The notes under the pieces: model-generated
The model's database searches: none
Seen by the model: only the letters and a program-made list of their open reading frames with translations
Told to the model about the DNA's origin: nothing
DNA from: Burkholderia sp. D-99
GTDB taxonomy: Bacteria; Pseudomonadota; Gammaproteobacteria; Burkholderiales; Burkholderiaceae
Length of the DNA: 64,000 nt
Assembly: GCF_011605345.1 (NCBI RefSeq)
Contig: NZ_JAAOXM010000002.1
Span: forward strand, 186,001-250,000
Reading direction: 5' to 3'
Shown here: positions 16,202 to 27,616 of the stretch, in pieces
Position numbering within the stretch: position 1 is the stretch's first letter
Layout of the letters: each line of letters begins with the position of its first letter
Made by a program: the position numbers and the translations under genes

Positions 16202-16927
16202 ATGACACCGACCGCGAAGCTTGCGCTACTGACGTTACCGCCCTTGCTGGCGGCCTGTTTCGGCGCACTCGCCGCCGCGTGGCACGCACCCGGCCCGAAG
16301 ACGTCGAGCGTCATCCAGCATTTCACCGGCGGCATCGTGTTCGCAGCCGCCGCACTCGAACTGCTGCCGCAAGACCGCGCGCATGCGCTGTTCCCGGTCG
16401 TCGTCGGCTTCGTGCTCGGCATCGCGCTGATGCTCGCAATCCGTGCGCTGTCGGGCGCGATCGAGACGCGCTTCGAGGAAGCGCGGCTACCCGTGAGCCT
16501 CATCATCGTGACCGCGATCGACCTTGTCATCGACGGCCTCGTGCTCGGTATCGCATTCTCCGCGAGCGACGAAAGCGGCATCATCCTGACCGTCGCGCTG
16601 ACGCTCGAGGTGCTGTTCCTCGCGCTGTCGGTCAGTGCGGCGCTCGCGGCCGCCGGCATCGGCCGCCTGCTGTCGATCGTCGTACCGGTCGGGCTCGCGG
16701 CACTGCTGAGCATCGCGGCCGTTGCCGGCAACGCGGCGTTCGCAGGGCTTCCGGCCAATATCTACGCGGCGCTGCTCGGGCTGGGCACCGTCGCGCTGCT
16801 GTACCTCGTCACCGAAGAACTGCTGGTCGAAGCACACGAGGTGCCCGAAACGCCGTTTGCGACGGCCGCATTCTTCATCGGCTTCATCGTGTTCTTCCTG
16901 ATCGAAGGCTCGGTGAAGGCCGGATAA
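16202..16927 (+). CDS. ZIP-family metal transporter
   Basis: 241 residues with about seven to eight hydrophobic helices. The ZIP pattern is visible: QHFTGGIVFAAAALELLP (TM2-like, with His and Glu), the polar TM4 TAIDLVIDGLVLGIAF in place of the usual HxxxDG, and TM5/TM7-like LYLVTEELLVEAHE. ZIP proteins move Zn, Fe or other divalent metals inward, sometimes outward in bacteria. GAGAGG precedes the ATG at 16202. It is controlled by a MerR-type promoter, which suggests induction by a metal; that fits an exporter or detoxifying role better than uptake. Metal identity and direction are open. Confidence 0.75.
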   Translation: MTPTAKLALLTLPPLLAACFGALAAAWHAPGPKTSSVIQHFTGGIVFAAAALELLPQDRAHALFPVVVGFVLGIALMLAIRALSGAIETRFEEARLPVSLIIVTAIDLVIDGLVLGIAFSASDESGIILTVALTLEVLFLALSVSAALAAAGIGRLLSIVVPVGLAALLSIAAVAGNAAFAGLPANIYAALLGLGTVALLYLVTEELLVEAHEVPETPFATAAFFIGFIVFFLIEGSVKAG

Positions 16928-16949
16928 GCCGGGCGCGGCTGCGCACCGG

Positions 16950-17453
16950 TTACCACGTCGTCGCGCCCGTCGGATAGGTGTCGACGATGCGCGTCCCGTT
17001 GACGGGCGTCACGCCTTCGTCGCGCAGCGCAGCCCACAGGTCGATCGCATGTTCGCGCGACTTGCGGCTGCCGTCGTCGGTCAGCACGTTCAGTGCGATC
17101 ACTTCGTCGCCCGTCGTCAACTGCAGCTGCTCCTTCAGCTTGCGCGACTGATGCGACGCGGTGCGGATGTCGCCGAGCAGGATCCGCTTCTCTGTCATCG
17201 CCGACCCGCTTCCCGCATCAGCCGGCACGAACGTCAGCCGCCCGTTGTCGACCTCGCATTGCCCGCGCGTGAACGTCGCGCTCCACTCGCCGGCCGGCAC
17301 GGCTGCGAACTCGCAGCGCATCCGCTCGTTCGCGCGCCGGCCGACATCGTGCGCCGACGCGTGCGACAGCGCGCGTTCCGGCCAGCCGGCCGCGATCGCC
17401 GCCGTCGATATCAGGCACGCCGCGAGCACGATTCCTTTCGCGAAATGGCGCAT
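16950..17453 (-). CDS. Secreted hypothetical protein
   Basis: 167 residues. A signal peptide (MRHFAKGIVLAACLISTAAIAAG, cleavage near residue 21-22) is followed by a small domain with two cysteines, in RMRCEFAAVP and TRGQCEVDN, that could form a disulphide. I do not recognise the family. AGGAGAG precedes the ATG at 17453; an in-frame ATG at 17522 lacks a ribosome site and would overlap the end of the next gene. It is co-oriented with the DUF4148 gene upstream (66 bp gap), so they may be co-transcribed from the promoter that carries the metal-regulon operator. Confidence 0.7.
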   Translation of the reverse strand: MRHFAKGIVLAACLISTAAIAAGWPERALSHASAHDVGRRANERMRCEFAAVPAGEWSATFTRGQCEVDNGRLTFVPADAGSGSAMTEKRILLGDIRTASHQSRKLKEQLQLTTGDEVIALNVLTDDGSRKSREHAIDLWAALRDEGVTPVNGTRIVDTYPTGATTW

Positions 17454-17518
17454 GGCTCTCTCCTCTTCGTGTGGGGTGCGGCCGATGGGCACCGCGCCGG
17501 TCGGCCGCGAATGAACGA

Positions 17519-17794
17519 TCAACGAACGGCAAAACGGTTGTCGTGCGCATCGACCAGCGGCGCCGCCTCACCGCGATGCACCGTCGCGCGATGAATTTCC
17601 TGGTTGCGCGCGACGGTGGCCGGGCTCGCCGGGTAGTCGTGATTCGGACTCGGGATCACGCCGTCGTGGCGCGCACGCACCAGCTCCTGACGGACTTCCT
17701 GCCGGGTCTTCTGCTGCGCGGCCGCCGCCTGCGAAAAGGCCACAATCGACAGGACGGCAGCGGCGGCGACGATCATCGGGCGCGGAATGCTCAT
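17519..17794 (-). CDS. DUF4148 family secreted small protein
   Basis: 91 residues: a signal peptide (cleaved after AAAAQ, residue ~25), then the short DUF4148 signature TRQEVRQELVRARHDGVIPSP with a YPASPATVARNQEIHR tail. DUF4148 proteins are abundant in Burkholderia and of unknown function; they are often next to porins and respond to metals or stress. GGAG lies 8 bases before the ATG at 17794. It is divergent from the porin gene, and the intervening 314 bp carry two copies of the putative metal-regulon operator. It closely resembles the product of 20121-20408. Confidence 0.85.
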   Translation of the reverse strand: MSIPRPMIVAAAAVLSIVAFSQAAAAQQKTRQEVRQELVRARHDGVIPSPNHDYPASPATVARNQEIHRATVHRGEAAPLVDAHDNRFAVR

Positions 17795-17860
17795 GTTGTT
17801 CGCTCCATGCTGGAAAGATGAGACAGGAGCCTTCACTTTGATCCGGCGGCGGTGCGGAAT

Positions 17861-17890
17861 CGTGATCGCAGCATGACGGTTTCGTCACTG
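17861..17890. promoter_or_regulatory. Metal-regulon operator, copy 1
   Basis: TGACG-GTTT-CGTCA (17874-17887) is a perfect inverted repeat, preceded 11 bp upstream by a GTGA half-site (17862). The same layout is found at 17947, 19952 and 28996. It lies upstream of the DUF4148 gene. It is presumably bound by the OmpR-type regulator encoded at 21909-22592. Confidence 0.6.
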
Positions 17891-17946
17891 CTTAGATATT
17901 TCCTGCATCGCACTCCGAATGAAAACGCGTCGCACGCTTCCGAATC

Positions 17947-17976
17947 CATGACGCGGCGATGACATTTTTCTCATTT
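17947..17976. promoter_or_regulatory. Metal-regulon operator, copy 2 (porin side)
   Basis: ATGAC at 17948 and 17959 are direct repeats 11 bp apart, followed by a degenerate TCAT right half. The layout aligns base for base with 19952-19980. It lies about 130 bp before the porin start codon. Confidence 0.5.
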
Positions 17977-18108
17977 GTCCCTCACCTCCACGATCCGAAC
18001 GCTTCCCAGAATCGGCAACGCGATTGCGACATTCCACGCCCGCCGGCACAACGCGGTGCGGAATCGACCAATGCATGAATCGATCATCTTGAATCTCAGG
18101 GGCACACC

Positions 18109-19269
18109 ATGAAAACTCCAGTTCGGCTCGCCATGATGTCAGGGGCGCTGCTCGCGACCGCTCACGCGGCACACGCGTCGGAAGTCACGCTGTACGGCCT
18201 GTTCGATACGTCGCTGACGTACGTATGGAACGCCAACGCGGACGGCAGGAATCTCGTCGGCCTCGGCAACGGCAACCTGCTCGGCAACCGCTTCGGCGTA
18301 AAGGGCGCGGAAGATCTCGGCGGCGGGCTGAAAGCGATCTTCACCCTGGAAAACGGCTTCAATCCGAACACCGGTGCGCTCGGGCAAGGCAACCGGATGT
18401 TCGGCCGGCAGGCCTTCGTCGGCCTCGAAAGCGCGCGCTGGGGCACGCTGACGCTCGGCCGCCAGTACGATGCGCTCGCGGACGTCGCGTGGCCGGTCAC
18501 CGGCGACTTCTACTTCGGCAGCGTCTACGCGACACCCGGCGACGTCGACAACTACGACACGTCGTCGCGCACCGACAACGCGGTGAAATACACGTCGCCC
18601 GTGATCGACGGATTGCAGTTCGTGGGCATGTACGCGCTCGGCGGCGTGGCCGGCAAGAGCGGTGCCGGGCAAACCTGGTCGGCCGGCCTGTCGTACAGCA
18701 ACGGCCCGGTCGACGTGGCGGGCGGCTACTACTACGCGGCCAATCGTTCATCGCTCGCCAACGGCATCCGGACCGGCTGGAACGGCACCTCCGACGGCAC
18801 GTTCGACGGGTCGCTGGTCAATGGCGGATACATCTCCGCGAAATCGATCGGCATCGCGCGCGGCGCGTTGCGCTACAGCTTCGCGCCGTTCGCGGTCGGT
18901 ATCGACTACAGCAACGCGCAGTACAAGGCCGACGCGATGTCCGCGTTTCGCAGCACGCAGAAGTACGACACCGCGCGCGGCTTCTTCAACTACCAGGCGA
19001 CGCCCAGCCTGCTCGTCGGCGTCGGCTACAGCTACACGCGCGCCCGTGGCGACACGAGTGCGACCTACCATCAGGTGTCCGCCGGCGCCGATTACGTGCT
19101 GTCGAAGCGCACCGATCTCTACGCAGTCGGCGCATGGCAGCGCGCGAACGGCGAACAGCGCACGCTCGACGGCGGCACGCAAACGGCGCAGGCGTCGATC
19201 GGCTCCTACGGCTATGGCGGAACGCGCACGCAGGGCATCGTCAATCTCGGGTTGCGCCACCGGTTCTGA
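18109..19269 (+). CDS. Gram-negative general porin
   Basis: 386 residues. A signal peptide (cut after AHAS, residue ~23) is followed by EVTLYGLFDTSLTYVWN, the standard first strand of Burkholderia OmpC-like trimeric porins. The L3-region-like TLGRQYDALADVAWPVTG follows, then alternating strands to the terminal aromatic in GIVNLGLRHRF, as required for outer-membrane assembly. It forms a 16-strand diffusion channel. AGGGGC precedes the ATG. The promoter region carries the metal-regulon operator and is shared with a divergent DUF4148 gene, so expression may change under metal stress. The physiological solute is unknown. Confidence 0.92.
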   Translation: MKTPVRLAMMSGALLATAHAAHASEVTLYGLFDTSLTYVWNANADGRNLVGLGNGNLLGNRFGVKGAEDLGGGLKAIFTLENGFNPNTGALGQGNRMFGRQAFVGLESARWGTLTLGRQYDALADVAWPVTGDFYFGSVYATPGDVDNYDTSSRTDNAVKYTSPVIDGLQFVGMYALGGVAGKSGAGQTWSAGLSYSNGPVDVAGGYYYAANRSSLANGIRTGWNGTSDGTFDGSLVNGGYISAKSIGIARGALRYSFAPFAVGIDYSNAQYKADAMSAFRSTQKYDTARGFFNYQATPSLLVGVGYSYTRARGDTSATYHQVSAGADYVLSKRTDLYAVGAWQRANGEQRTLDGGTQTAQASIGSYGYGGTRTQGIVNLGLRHRF

Positions 19270-19292
19270 TCGCGGCGGCAAACCGCGCGCTG

Positions 19293-19310
19293 CATGACGA
19301 AAATTTCATG
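19293..19310. promoter_or_regulatory. Degenerate metal-regulon operator downstream of the porin
   Basis: CATGACG-AAAA-TTTCATG keeps one perfect TGACG half and a relaxed right half. It lies after the porin stop codon, 30 bp before a TACGAT -10-like hexamer (19342-19347), so it could control the candidate small RNA that follows. Confidence 0.35.
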
Positions 19311-19352
19311 CGCCGATCAGGTTCGCGATGCATCGCATTGCTACGATCGTAA

Positions 19353-19454
19353 ACGTGACGGGCAGCGCCCGTAACGAACCACGCAAGCGGGTCGCTGCCT
19401 CACGGCACGTCACGCATTAGGCCCGGACACGTCGAGTGCCGGGCTTCTTTTTTT
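19353..19454 (+). ncRNA. Candidate small RNA between porin and terminator
   Basis: A TACGAT hexamer (19342-19347) would start a transcript near 19353. About 100 nt follow with no open frame: hairpin ACGGGC-AGC-GCCCGT (19358-19372), a single-stranded middle, and a Rho-independent terminator. The stretch between porin stop and terminator is longer than needed for simple termination. It may instead be just the porin 3' untranslated region. Confidence 0.35.
19421..19454 (+). terminator. Rho-independent terminator (porin or small RNA)
   Basis: GCCCGG-A-CAC pairs with GTGCCGGGC (one bulged A), loop GTCGA, followed by TTCTTTTTTT. This is the strongest U-tract terminator in the window. Confidence 0.9.
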
Positions 19455-19566
19455 GCTCATCGAGAACCGAAACCTTGCGCGTTTGGCGATGAACCCGCCA
19501 TTGCCCGCGAGCTATCCTGGACGACTCCCGCCGCGTGCCCGGCAACCAAAGACCGGGCAATCGCGA

Positions 19567-19824
19567 TCAACGCGTGCCGTTGCGCTGCGGGAAGAGGCAC
19601 ACATGCGTCTTGACGTACAGATTCGGATTGCCGCAGCGATGCCCCGCATAATCGATCTGCTCGCCGGGCATGAGGTCGGCCGGCACCGGCTTGCGTGCGG
19701 CGGATGGCTTGGCCGATGCGGTCGGTGCATCGGGCGTGGAGCCGGAACGTGTCGATGCGCAGCCCGCGAACAACGGGACGATCAGGACTGCGATCAAGGC
19801 TAGGCGGATGGCGGGACGATGCAC
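19567..19824 (-). CDS. Small lipoprotein
   Basis: 85 residues from a GTG at 19824. The N-terminus is a lipoprotein signal: basic start, LALIAVLIVPL, then the lipobox FAGC with Cys at residue ~20. The mature part is Ser/Thr/Ala/Pro-rich and ends in a small domain with two cysteines (YAGHRCGNPN, THVCLFPQ). No family is recognised. The start is uncertain: an ATG at 19869 is in frame but would push the lipobox inward, and neither has a strong ribosome site. It is divergent from the DUF4148 gene at 20121, and the region between holds the clearest metal-regulon operator. Confidence 0.6.
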   Translation of the reverse strand: MHRPAIRLALIAVLIVPLFAGCASTRSGSTPDAPTASAKPSAARKPVPADLMPGEQIDYAGHRCGNPNLYVKTHVCLFPQRNGTR

Positions 19825-19951
19825 TTTTCGGTCCGGTTTGAAAGTCAGGAAGGGCCGCCCGCTTTCCATGCTGCTGTCGCGAACGGCGTGAGCGCCGACG
19901 GCCACGTCGACCATCGGCAGGCTTCATGTTCCACTTCCAGCTCATCGCGCC

Positions 19952-19980
19952 CATGACGCGAACATGACGATTGCGTCATG
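19952..19980. promoter_or_regulatory. Metal-regulon operator, copy 3 (best match)
   Basis: A perfect inverted repeat CATGACG-ATTG-CGTCATG (19963-19980) is preceded by a third CATGACG exactly 11 bp upstream (19952-19958). The 29-bp architecture matches 28996-29024 before czcC. A further TGACGCAATC/TGACGCATTT direct repeat (10-bp period) lies at 20011-20030. It sits between the lipoprotein gene and the DUF4148 gene. Confidence 0.65.
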
Positions 19981-20120
19981 TCGTTCGCGTTCGAACGGCG
20001 CATCCCCGCGTGACGCAATCTGACGCATTTTTCATCTCGCGATCACGATCACGCACGGCTGCTTTCGCATACTGGGTCCATGGTTCGCCACCCGGCGGCC
20101 CTGATCAAGGAGAGCACTCG

Positions 20121-20408
20121 ATGAAAACGGCACAACTCGCAGCACTGTTCGTCACCGCCACGCTGTCGCTCGGCATGGCCACGCAGGCCGCGTTCGCACA
20201 GACGCAAACGCAGGGCAAGACCCGCACGCAAGTCGTCAATGAACTGAAGCAGGCGCAGCACGACGGCGTCGTGCCGGTGAGCAAGACGCAGTACCCGCCG
20301 AGCGGCGAGCTCATCGCGCGCAACAAGGAGCTTCACGGGATTTCGGTGCATGGCGGCGAGAAGAAGCCGCAGACCGACAACCACGACAACCTGACCGCGC
20401 AGAAATGA
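20121..20408 (+). CDS. DUF4148 family secreted small protein
   Basis: 95 residues: signal peptide cut after AAFAQ, then TRTQVVNELKQAQHDGVVPVS and YPPSGELIARNKELHGISVH, the DUF4148 core. It is nearly a repeat of the product of 17519-17794, including the C-terminal DNHDN-type ending, so the two are paralogues within one regulon. AAGGAG precedes the ATG at 20121. It is convergent with the sensor-kinase end of the czc operon, and the operator at 19952 lies about 150 bp upstream. The function is unknown; repeated association with metal-efflux control suggests a periplasmic stress protein. Confidence 0.85.
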   Translation: MKTAQLAALFVTATLSLGMATQAAFAQTQTQGKTRTQVVNELKQAQHDGVVPVSKTQYPPSGELIARNKELHGISVHGGEKKPQTDNHDNLTAQK

Positions 20409-20464
20409 GGCACGGCCGCACGACTGCGGGTAGCACGCCGCGCGCAGCCGCCTCATGGCGAACG

Positions 20465-20484
20465 CGCGGGCGGGCTCGCCCGCG
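20465..20484. terminator. Hairpin between convergent genes
   Basis: CGCGGGC (20465-20471) pairs with GCCCGCG (20478-20484) around a 6-base loop, between the convergent DUF4148 and sensor-kinase genes. It has no U tract; a possible bidirectional terminator. Confidence 0.4.
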
Positions 20485-20487
20485 GTG

Positions 20488-21912
20488 TCAGGTGCTGATG
20501 GCCGCCGGCCGTTTCAGCTCGGCCGGCCGTCGCGGAAAGCGCAGCCAGAACGTCGTGCGCCGGCCGGGGTCGCTGTCGACGCCGCATTCGCCGCCGTGAT
20601 TGTCCATGATCGACCGGACGATCGCGAGACCCAACCCGGTACCCGATGCCGAATCGTGCCGCGACGGATCGACGCGATAGAAGCGCTCGAAAATCCGCCC
20701 GACATGCTCGGCGGCAATGCCGGGCCCCGTATCCGACACGGCGATCGTCGTCGCACCGCCCTGCTCCACACAATCGATCGTCACGACGCTGCCGCGCGGC
20801 GCATACCTTAGCGCATTGGATAGCAGGTTGCTCAGCGCGCGCTGGTACAGCGTCAGGTCCGCATCGACCCAGGCGTAGCCGTCGACCTTCACCTGCACGC
20901 CCGCATCCTCCGCGAGCGGCTCGTAGTAGCCGGCCACTCGCCCGGCCTCCTCTGCCGCATTCAATCGCCGCACGTCGATCGACGTACCGGCCTGTTCCGA
21001 ACGCGCGAGAAACAGCATGTCCTCGATCATCCGCGACAGCCGCTGGTATTCGTCGATGCTCGACTCGATCACGTTGCGGTATTCATCCGCGCTGCGCGGC
21101 TGCGACAGCACGACCTGCGCGGCCGCCTGCAGGTTCGTGAGCGGCGTGCGCATGTCGTGCGCGAGATTCGACGAGAACTGGCTCAGCCGCGTGAACGATT
21201 CGTTCAGCCGCTCGAGCATGCCGTTGAACGCGTGCTCGAGCTCCTTCAGCTCGCCTGCGGTATCGAGCGCCGGCAGCGGATGCGCGAGCCGGCTCGTCGA
21301 CATCTGCTCGGCACGCGCCGCGAAGCGCCGCAGCGGGCTCAAGCCCAGCGCCGCAATGCCGTACGCGATCGCGGCCGCGAGCACCACGCCGAACACTTCG
21401 ATCACGACGATCGTATAGGCGTGCGTCCGCAGCAGCAGCACATCGGCGCCACGGTCGTACTGCACCGCGACGCGCACCACGGGTGCACCTGCGCCGGCGA
21501 GCGGCACGGTCGTCACGAGATACTGCTGCCGCGCGCCGGGCGGCGCGACGCCGACCGGTACGCGCCCCGCGTCGAGCGAAAGCAGCGGTGCAACCAGGCG
21601 GAATCCGGGGGTGACGACGAGGCGCGTGCCCGTCGCGTCGTAGATCGCGAGATCCATGTTCGGATGGCCGTGCAACTGGTCGATCCAGATATCGGTGTTG
21701 CGCGCGACGTCCGCCGTCGAGCGCGCTTCGGCCAGGTGCGCGCCCAATGCGGCGGAAATGCCGGCCATCTGCTCGGCCGCCGTCGTTTCGACGCGATTGC
21801 TCAGCGCCTCGTAGAGCGCGACGCCGCTCGACGCGAGGATCACCGACGTCGACAGGATGATCAGCGCGGTCAGGCGTCCGCGCAGCGTACGCGGCAGCAG
21901 GCGCGCGATCAT
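20488..21912 (-). CDS. Heavy-metal sensor histidine kinase (CusS/IrlS/CzcS type)
   Basis: 474 residues. TM1 lies at residues ~12-32 and TM2 at ~175-195, enclosing a ~140-residue periplasmic sensor. A HAMP domain follows, then the H-box [12 protein letters not shown]-box [12 protein letters not shown]1 DTGPGI and G2 GTGLGLAIV. It should sense periplasmic metal and phosphorylate the response regulator whose gene it overlaps by 4 bp. Both are downstream of czcA on the same strand, so the sensor pair is read with the pump it controls, a positive-feedback layout like czc of Pseudomonas and irlRS of B. pseudomallei. The metal cannot be read from sequence. Confidence 0.93.
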   Translation of the reverse strand: MIARLLPRTLRGRLTALIILSTSVILASSGVALYEALSNRVETTAAEQMAGISAALGAHLAEARSTADVARNTDIWIDQLHGHPNMDLAIYDATGTRLVVTPGFRLVAPLLSLDAGRVPVGVAPPGARQQYLVTTVPLAGAGAPVVRVAVQYDRGADVLLLRTHAYTIVVIEVFGVVLAAAIAYGIAALGLSPLRRFAARAEQMSTSRLAHPLPALDTAGELKELEHAFNGMLERLNESFTRLSQFSSNLAHDMRTPLTNLQAAAQVVLSQPRSADEYRNVIESSIDEYQRLSRMIEDMLFLARSEQAGTSIDVRRLNAAEEAGRVAGYYEPLAEDAGVQVKVDGYAWVDADLTLYQRALSNLLSNALRYAPRGSVVTIDCVEQGGATTIAVSDTGPGIAAEHVGRIFERFYRVDPSRHDSASGTGLGLAIVRSIMDNHGGECGVDSDPGRRTTFWLRFPRRPAELKRPAAIST

Positions 21913-22591
21913 GCGGCCGCGCCGCCGCGCGCTTCGAGCACGTAGCCCATCCCGCGCACGGTGTGGATCAGCTTAGGGTCGTACGCGTCGTCGATCTTCG
22001 AGCGCAGGCGCCGGATCGCCGAATCGACGACGTTCGTGTCGCTGTTGAAATTCATGTCCCATACCTGCGACGCGATCGTCGCGCGCGGCAGGATCTCGCC
22101 CTCGCGGCGCATCAGCAGCCACAGCAGCGCGAATTCCTTCGCGGTCAGCAGGATCGTGTCGCCCTGCCGCGTGGCCTTGCGGCGCGTGAGGTCGAGTTCG
22201 AGATCGGCCACGCGCAGCGTGTTCGAATCGCGCGGCTGGCCGCGCCGCAGGATCGACTTGATGCGCGCGGTCAGCTCGACGAAATCGAACGGCTTCGCGA
22301 GATAGTCGTCGGCGCCGAGCTCGAGCCCCTTCACGCGATCGCCGACATCGTCGCGCGCGGTCAGGAACAGCACGGGCGTCGACTTGCTGCGCCGCAGGTT
22401 CTGCAGCAGCGTCCAGCCGTCCTGCCCGGGCAGCATCACGTCGAGCACGAGCAGGTCGTACTCCTCGGTTTCGGCCTGGTGCTGGCCCGTGATGCCGTCC
22501 TCGACCCAGTCGACGACATAACCGGCCTCGGTGAGGCCCTTGCGCAGGTACGCGCCCGTCTTCGGTTCATCTTCGACAATCAGAATTCGCA

Positions 22592-22592
<1 letters not shown>
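21909..22592 (-). CDS. Heavy-metal response regulator (OmpR family, CusR/IrlR/CzcR type)
   Basis: 227 residues. The receiver domain holds the acidic pocket in VEDE, the phospho-acceptor Asp in [10 protein letters not shown] and the conserved Lys in YLAKPF. A winged-helix OmpR-type domain ends in [14 protein letters not shown] and [11 protein letters not shown] use ATG 22592 (AAGGG upstream), which overlaps the czcA stop as TGATG; a GTG at 22595 is the alternative. It overlaps the kinase gene by 4 bp. It is the obvious candidate to bind the ATGAC-based operators before czcC, the porin and the DUF4148 genes. Confidence 0.93.
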
Positions 22593-25900
<3,308 letters not shown>

Positions 25901-25938
25901 TCACTCTCGACGAACGGGCCGCCCGGCCGACCACCCGG

Positions 25939-26082
25939 CGGGCCGGGAATCGCACCGCGAGCCGGGCCGTGAATCTGGCCGTGAATCGGGCTGCGACCCG
26001 GGCTGCAAACCGCGCCGTAAACCGGGGCGTGAATCGGGCCGCGAAACGGGCCGTGAATCGGGCTGCAGACGGGGCCGCGGAT
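25939..26082. repeat. 12-bp tandem repeat between czcB and czcA
   Basis: Twelve consecutive 12-base units around the consensus CGGGCCGTGAAT fill this interval exactly; several units are diverged (CGGGCTGCGACC, CGCGCCGTAAAC). Every frame stays open across it because 12 is a multiple of 3, creating false long ORFs. No promoter or terminator was seen in it. Confidence 0.85.
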
Positions 26083-26106
26083 CGCGCAGCAGCGCACACG
26101 TGATGC

Positions 26107-27582
26107 TCATTCATGTTCCGCGCTCCCCTTGCCGAGTTCGGCCTTCAGCACGAAGCTGTTCGACGCCGCGTATTCCTGGCCCGGCTTCAGCCCCTTCAGC
26201 ACTTCGGTCGCACGTTCGTCGCGGCGCCCCGTCTCAACGGCCTGCGCGACGAAGCCCTTCGGCGAGCGCACAAATACCGACGGCGCACCGTCGACGTCCT
26301 GCAGCGCGTCGCTCGCGACCGCGAGCGGCACGCCTTGCTTGCCCGCGTCGACCGATACATTCACGAACATCCCGGGCCGCCACATGCCGTCCGGGTTCGG
26401 TAGCACGGCACGCGCCGGCGCGGTGCGCGTCTGTTCGCCGAGCAGTGAACCGACGTACGCGATCGGGCCGCTGGAACGCGATTCGAACGCGGTCGCGATG
26501 ACCGTCGCATCGCGGCCGACTCGCACGTCGTTGAGCCGTTGTGCCGGTACCGCCATCTCGGCCCATACCGTCGACAGGTCGGAGATCACGAACATGCTGG
26601 CATCGGCGGCGATCGCTTCGCCGGGCGTCGCATGCTTCTCGACGATCGTGCCCGCGAACGGCGCGCGCAGTTCGTAGCGGTTCAGCGCACCCGCGCCGAC
26701 CGGCGCGTTCAGCGCGGCGAGCTTCTGCCGCGCGTTCTGCACGGCGATCTCGGCCTCGCGCAACTGCACCTGAGCCAGCTGGTAGTCCTGCTCGGCCGAG
26801 ATACGCTCCTTCCACAACGTACGTTCGCGCTCGTAGGTCGCACGCGCACCCGACAGCCGACGCTCGGCCGTCAGCAACTCGCTGCGCCGGTCGGCGAGAT
26901 CGGTGCTCGCGATCACGGCGAGCACCTGCCCCTTCGCGATGTTCTGCCCGAGCGATACCGACACCTGCTCGACGATGCCGGCCACGCGCGGCACTACGTG
27001 CGCGGTGCGATCTTCGTTGAACCTGATTTCGCCCGGCAGCTGGAACGGCGTCGCGATCTGCGCGGGGCCGGCCTTCGCCAACGCGATCTTCGAGGTCGCG
27101 AGTTGCGCGTCGGTCAACGCGATCGCACCGTCGGCGCGTGCGAACGGGAACGAGGCCGCTTCATTGCCCGCCTTCACGTCGATCGTCGCGTCGAACACGT
27201 GCGGCTTGGCAATCGACTGCGCGGACACGAACTTCTGGCCGGCCGCGTCGAAACGCAAGGGTTCGTGGGTGCGGTCGTAGCGCACCAGCGTGCCGGACAC
27301 GGTGACGCCCTTGTCGGCCGGCTTGCCGTCGACGAACGGATAGACGATCAGGCGCGCATCGCCGGGCTTCTCCGTCATCACGATCTCGACGGACAGCTTG
27401 CCGCGCTTCAGCACGACACCGCCGCGCTCGCCGGCGGCTTCGGCGGATGACGCGGTTTCGGGTGCCGCCGACGCGGACGTGCCGTTGCTGCCGCCGTTGC
27501 GCGTGACGCCGAGTGCGCCGAGGACGATCCCGGCACTACCGAGCACGACCGCCGCGATGATCAGGATTCTGCTGCGTGACAT
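26107..27582 (-). CDS. czcB: Metal-efflux membrane fusion protein (CzcB type)
   Basis: 491 residues: an N-terminal anchor helix (ILIIAAVVLGSAGIVLGALGV), a Gly/Ser linker, and then an extra ~100-residue N-terminal domain seen in CzcB-type adaptors. The hairpin/lipoyl region follows (VVPRVAGIVEQVSVSLGQNIAKGQVLAVI, a long coiled coil, then YELRAPFAGTIVEKHATPGEAI), and finally beta-barrel and membrane-proximal domains. It bridges CzcA and CzcC in the periplasm. AAGGAT precedes the ATG at 27582. It follows czcC by 34 bp on the same strand. Confidence 0.92.
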   Translation of the reverse strand: MSRSRILIIAAVVLGSAGIVLGALGVTRNGGSNGTSASAAPETASSAEAAGERGGVVLKRGKLSVEIVMTEKPGDARLIVYPFVDGKPADKGVTVSGTLVRYDRTHEPLRFDAAGQKFVSAQSIAKPHVFDATIDVKAGNEAASFPFARADGAIALTDAQLATSKIALAKAGPAQIATPFQLPGEIRFNEDRTAHVVPRVAGIVEQVSVSLGQNIAKGQVLAVIASTDLADRRSELLTAERRLSGARATYERERTLWKERISAEQDYQLAQVQLREAEIAVQNARQKLAALNAPVGAGALNRYELRAPFAGTIVEKHATPGEAIAADASMFVISDLSTVWAEMAVPAQRLNDVRVGRDATVIATAFESRSSGPIAYVGSLLGEQTRTAPARAVLPNPDGMWRPGMFVNVSVDAGKQGVPLAVASDALQDVDGAPSVFVRSPKGFVAQAVETGRRDERATEVLKGLKPGQEYAASNSFVLKAELGKGSAEHE

Positions 27583-27616
27583 GATGATCCTTCAGGTAAT
27601 GGAGGCGCCTGTTGCG

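Noticed and set aside
19971..20120. Longer N-terminus for the DUF4148 protein
   Set aside because: The signal peptide and a strong AAGGAG site fix the start at 20121.
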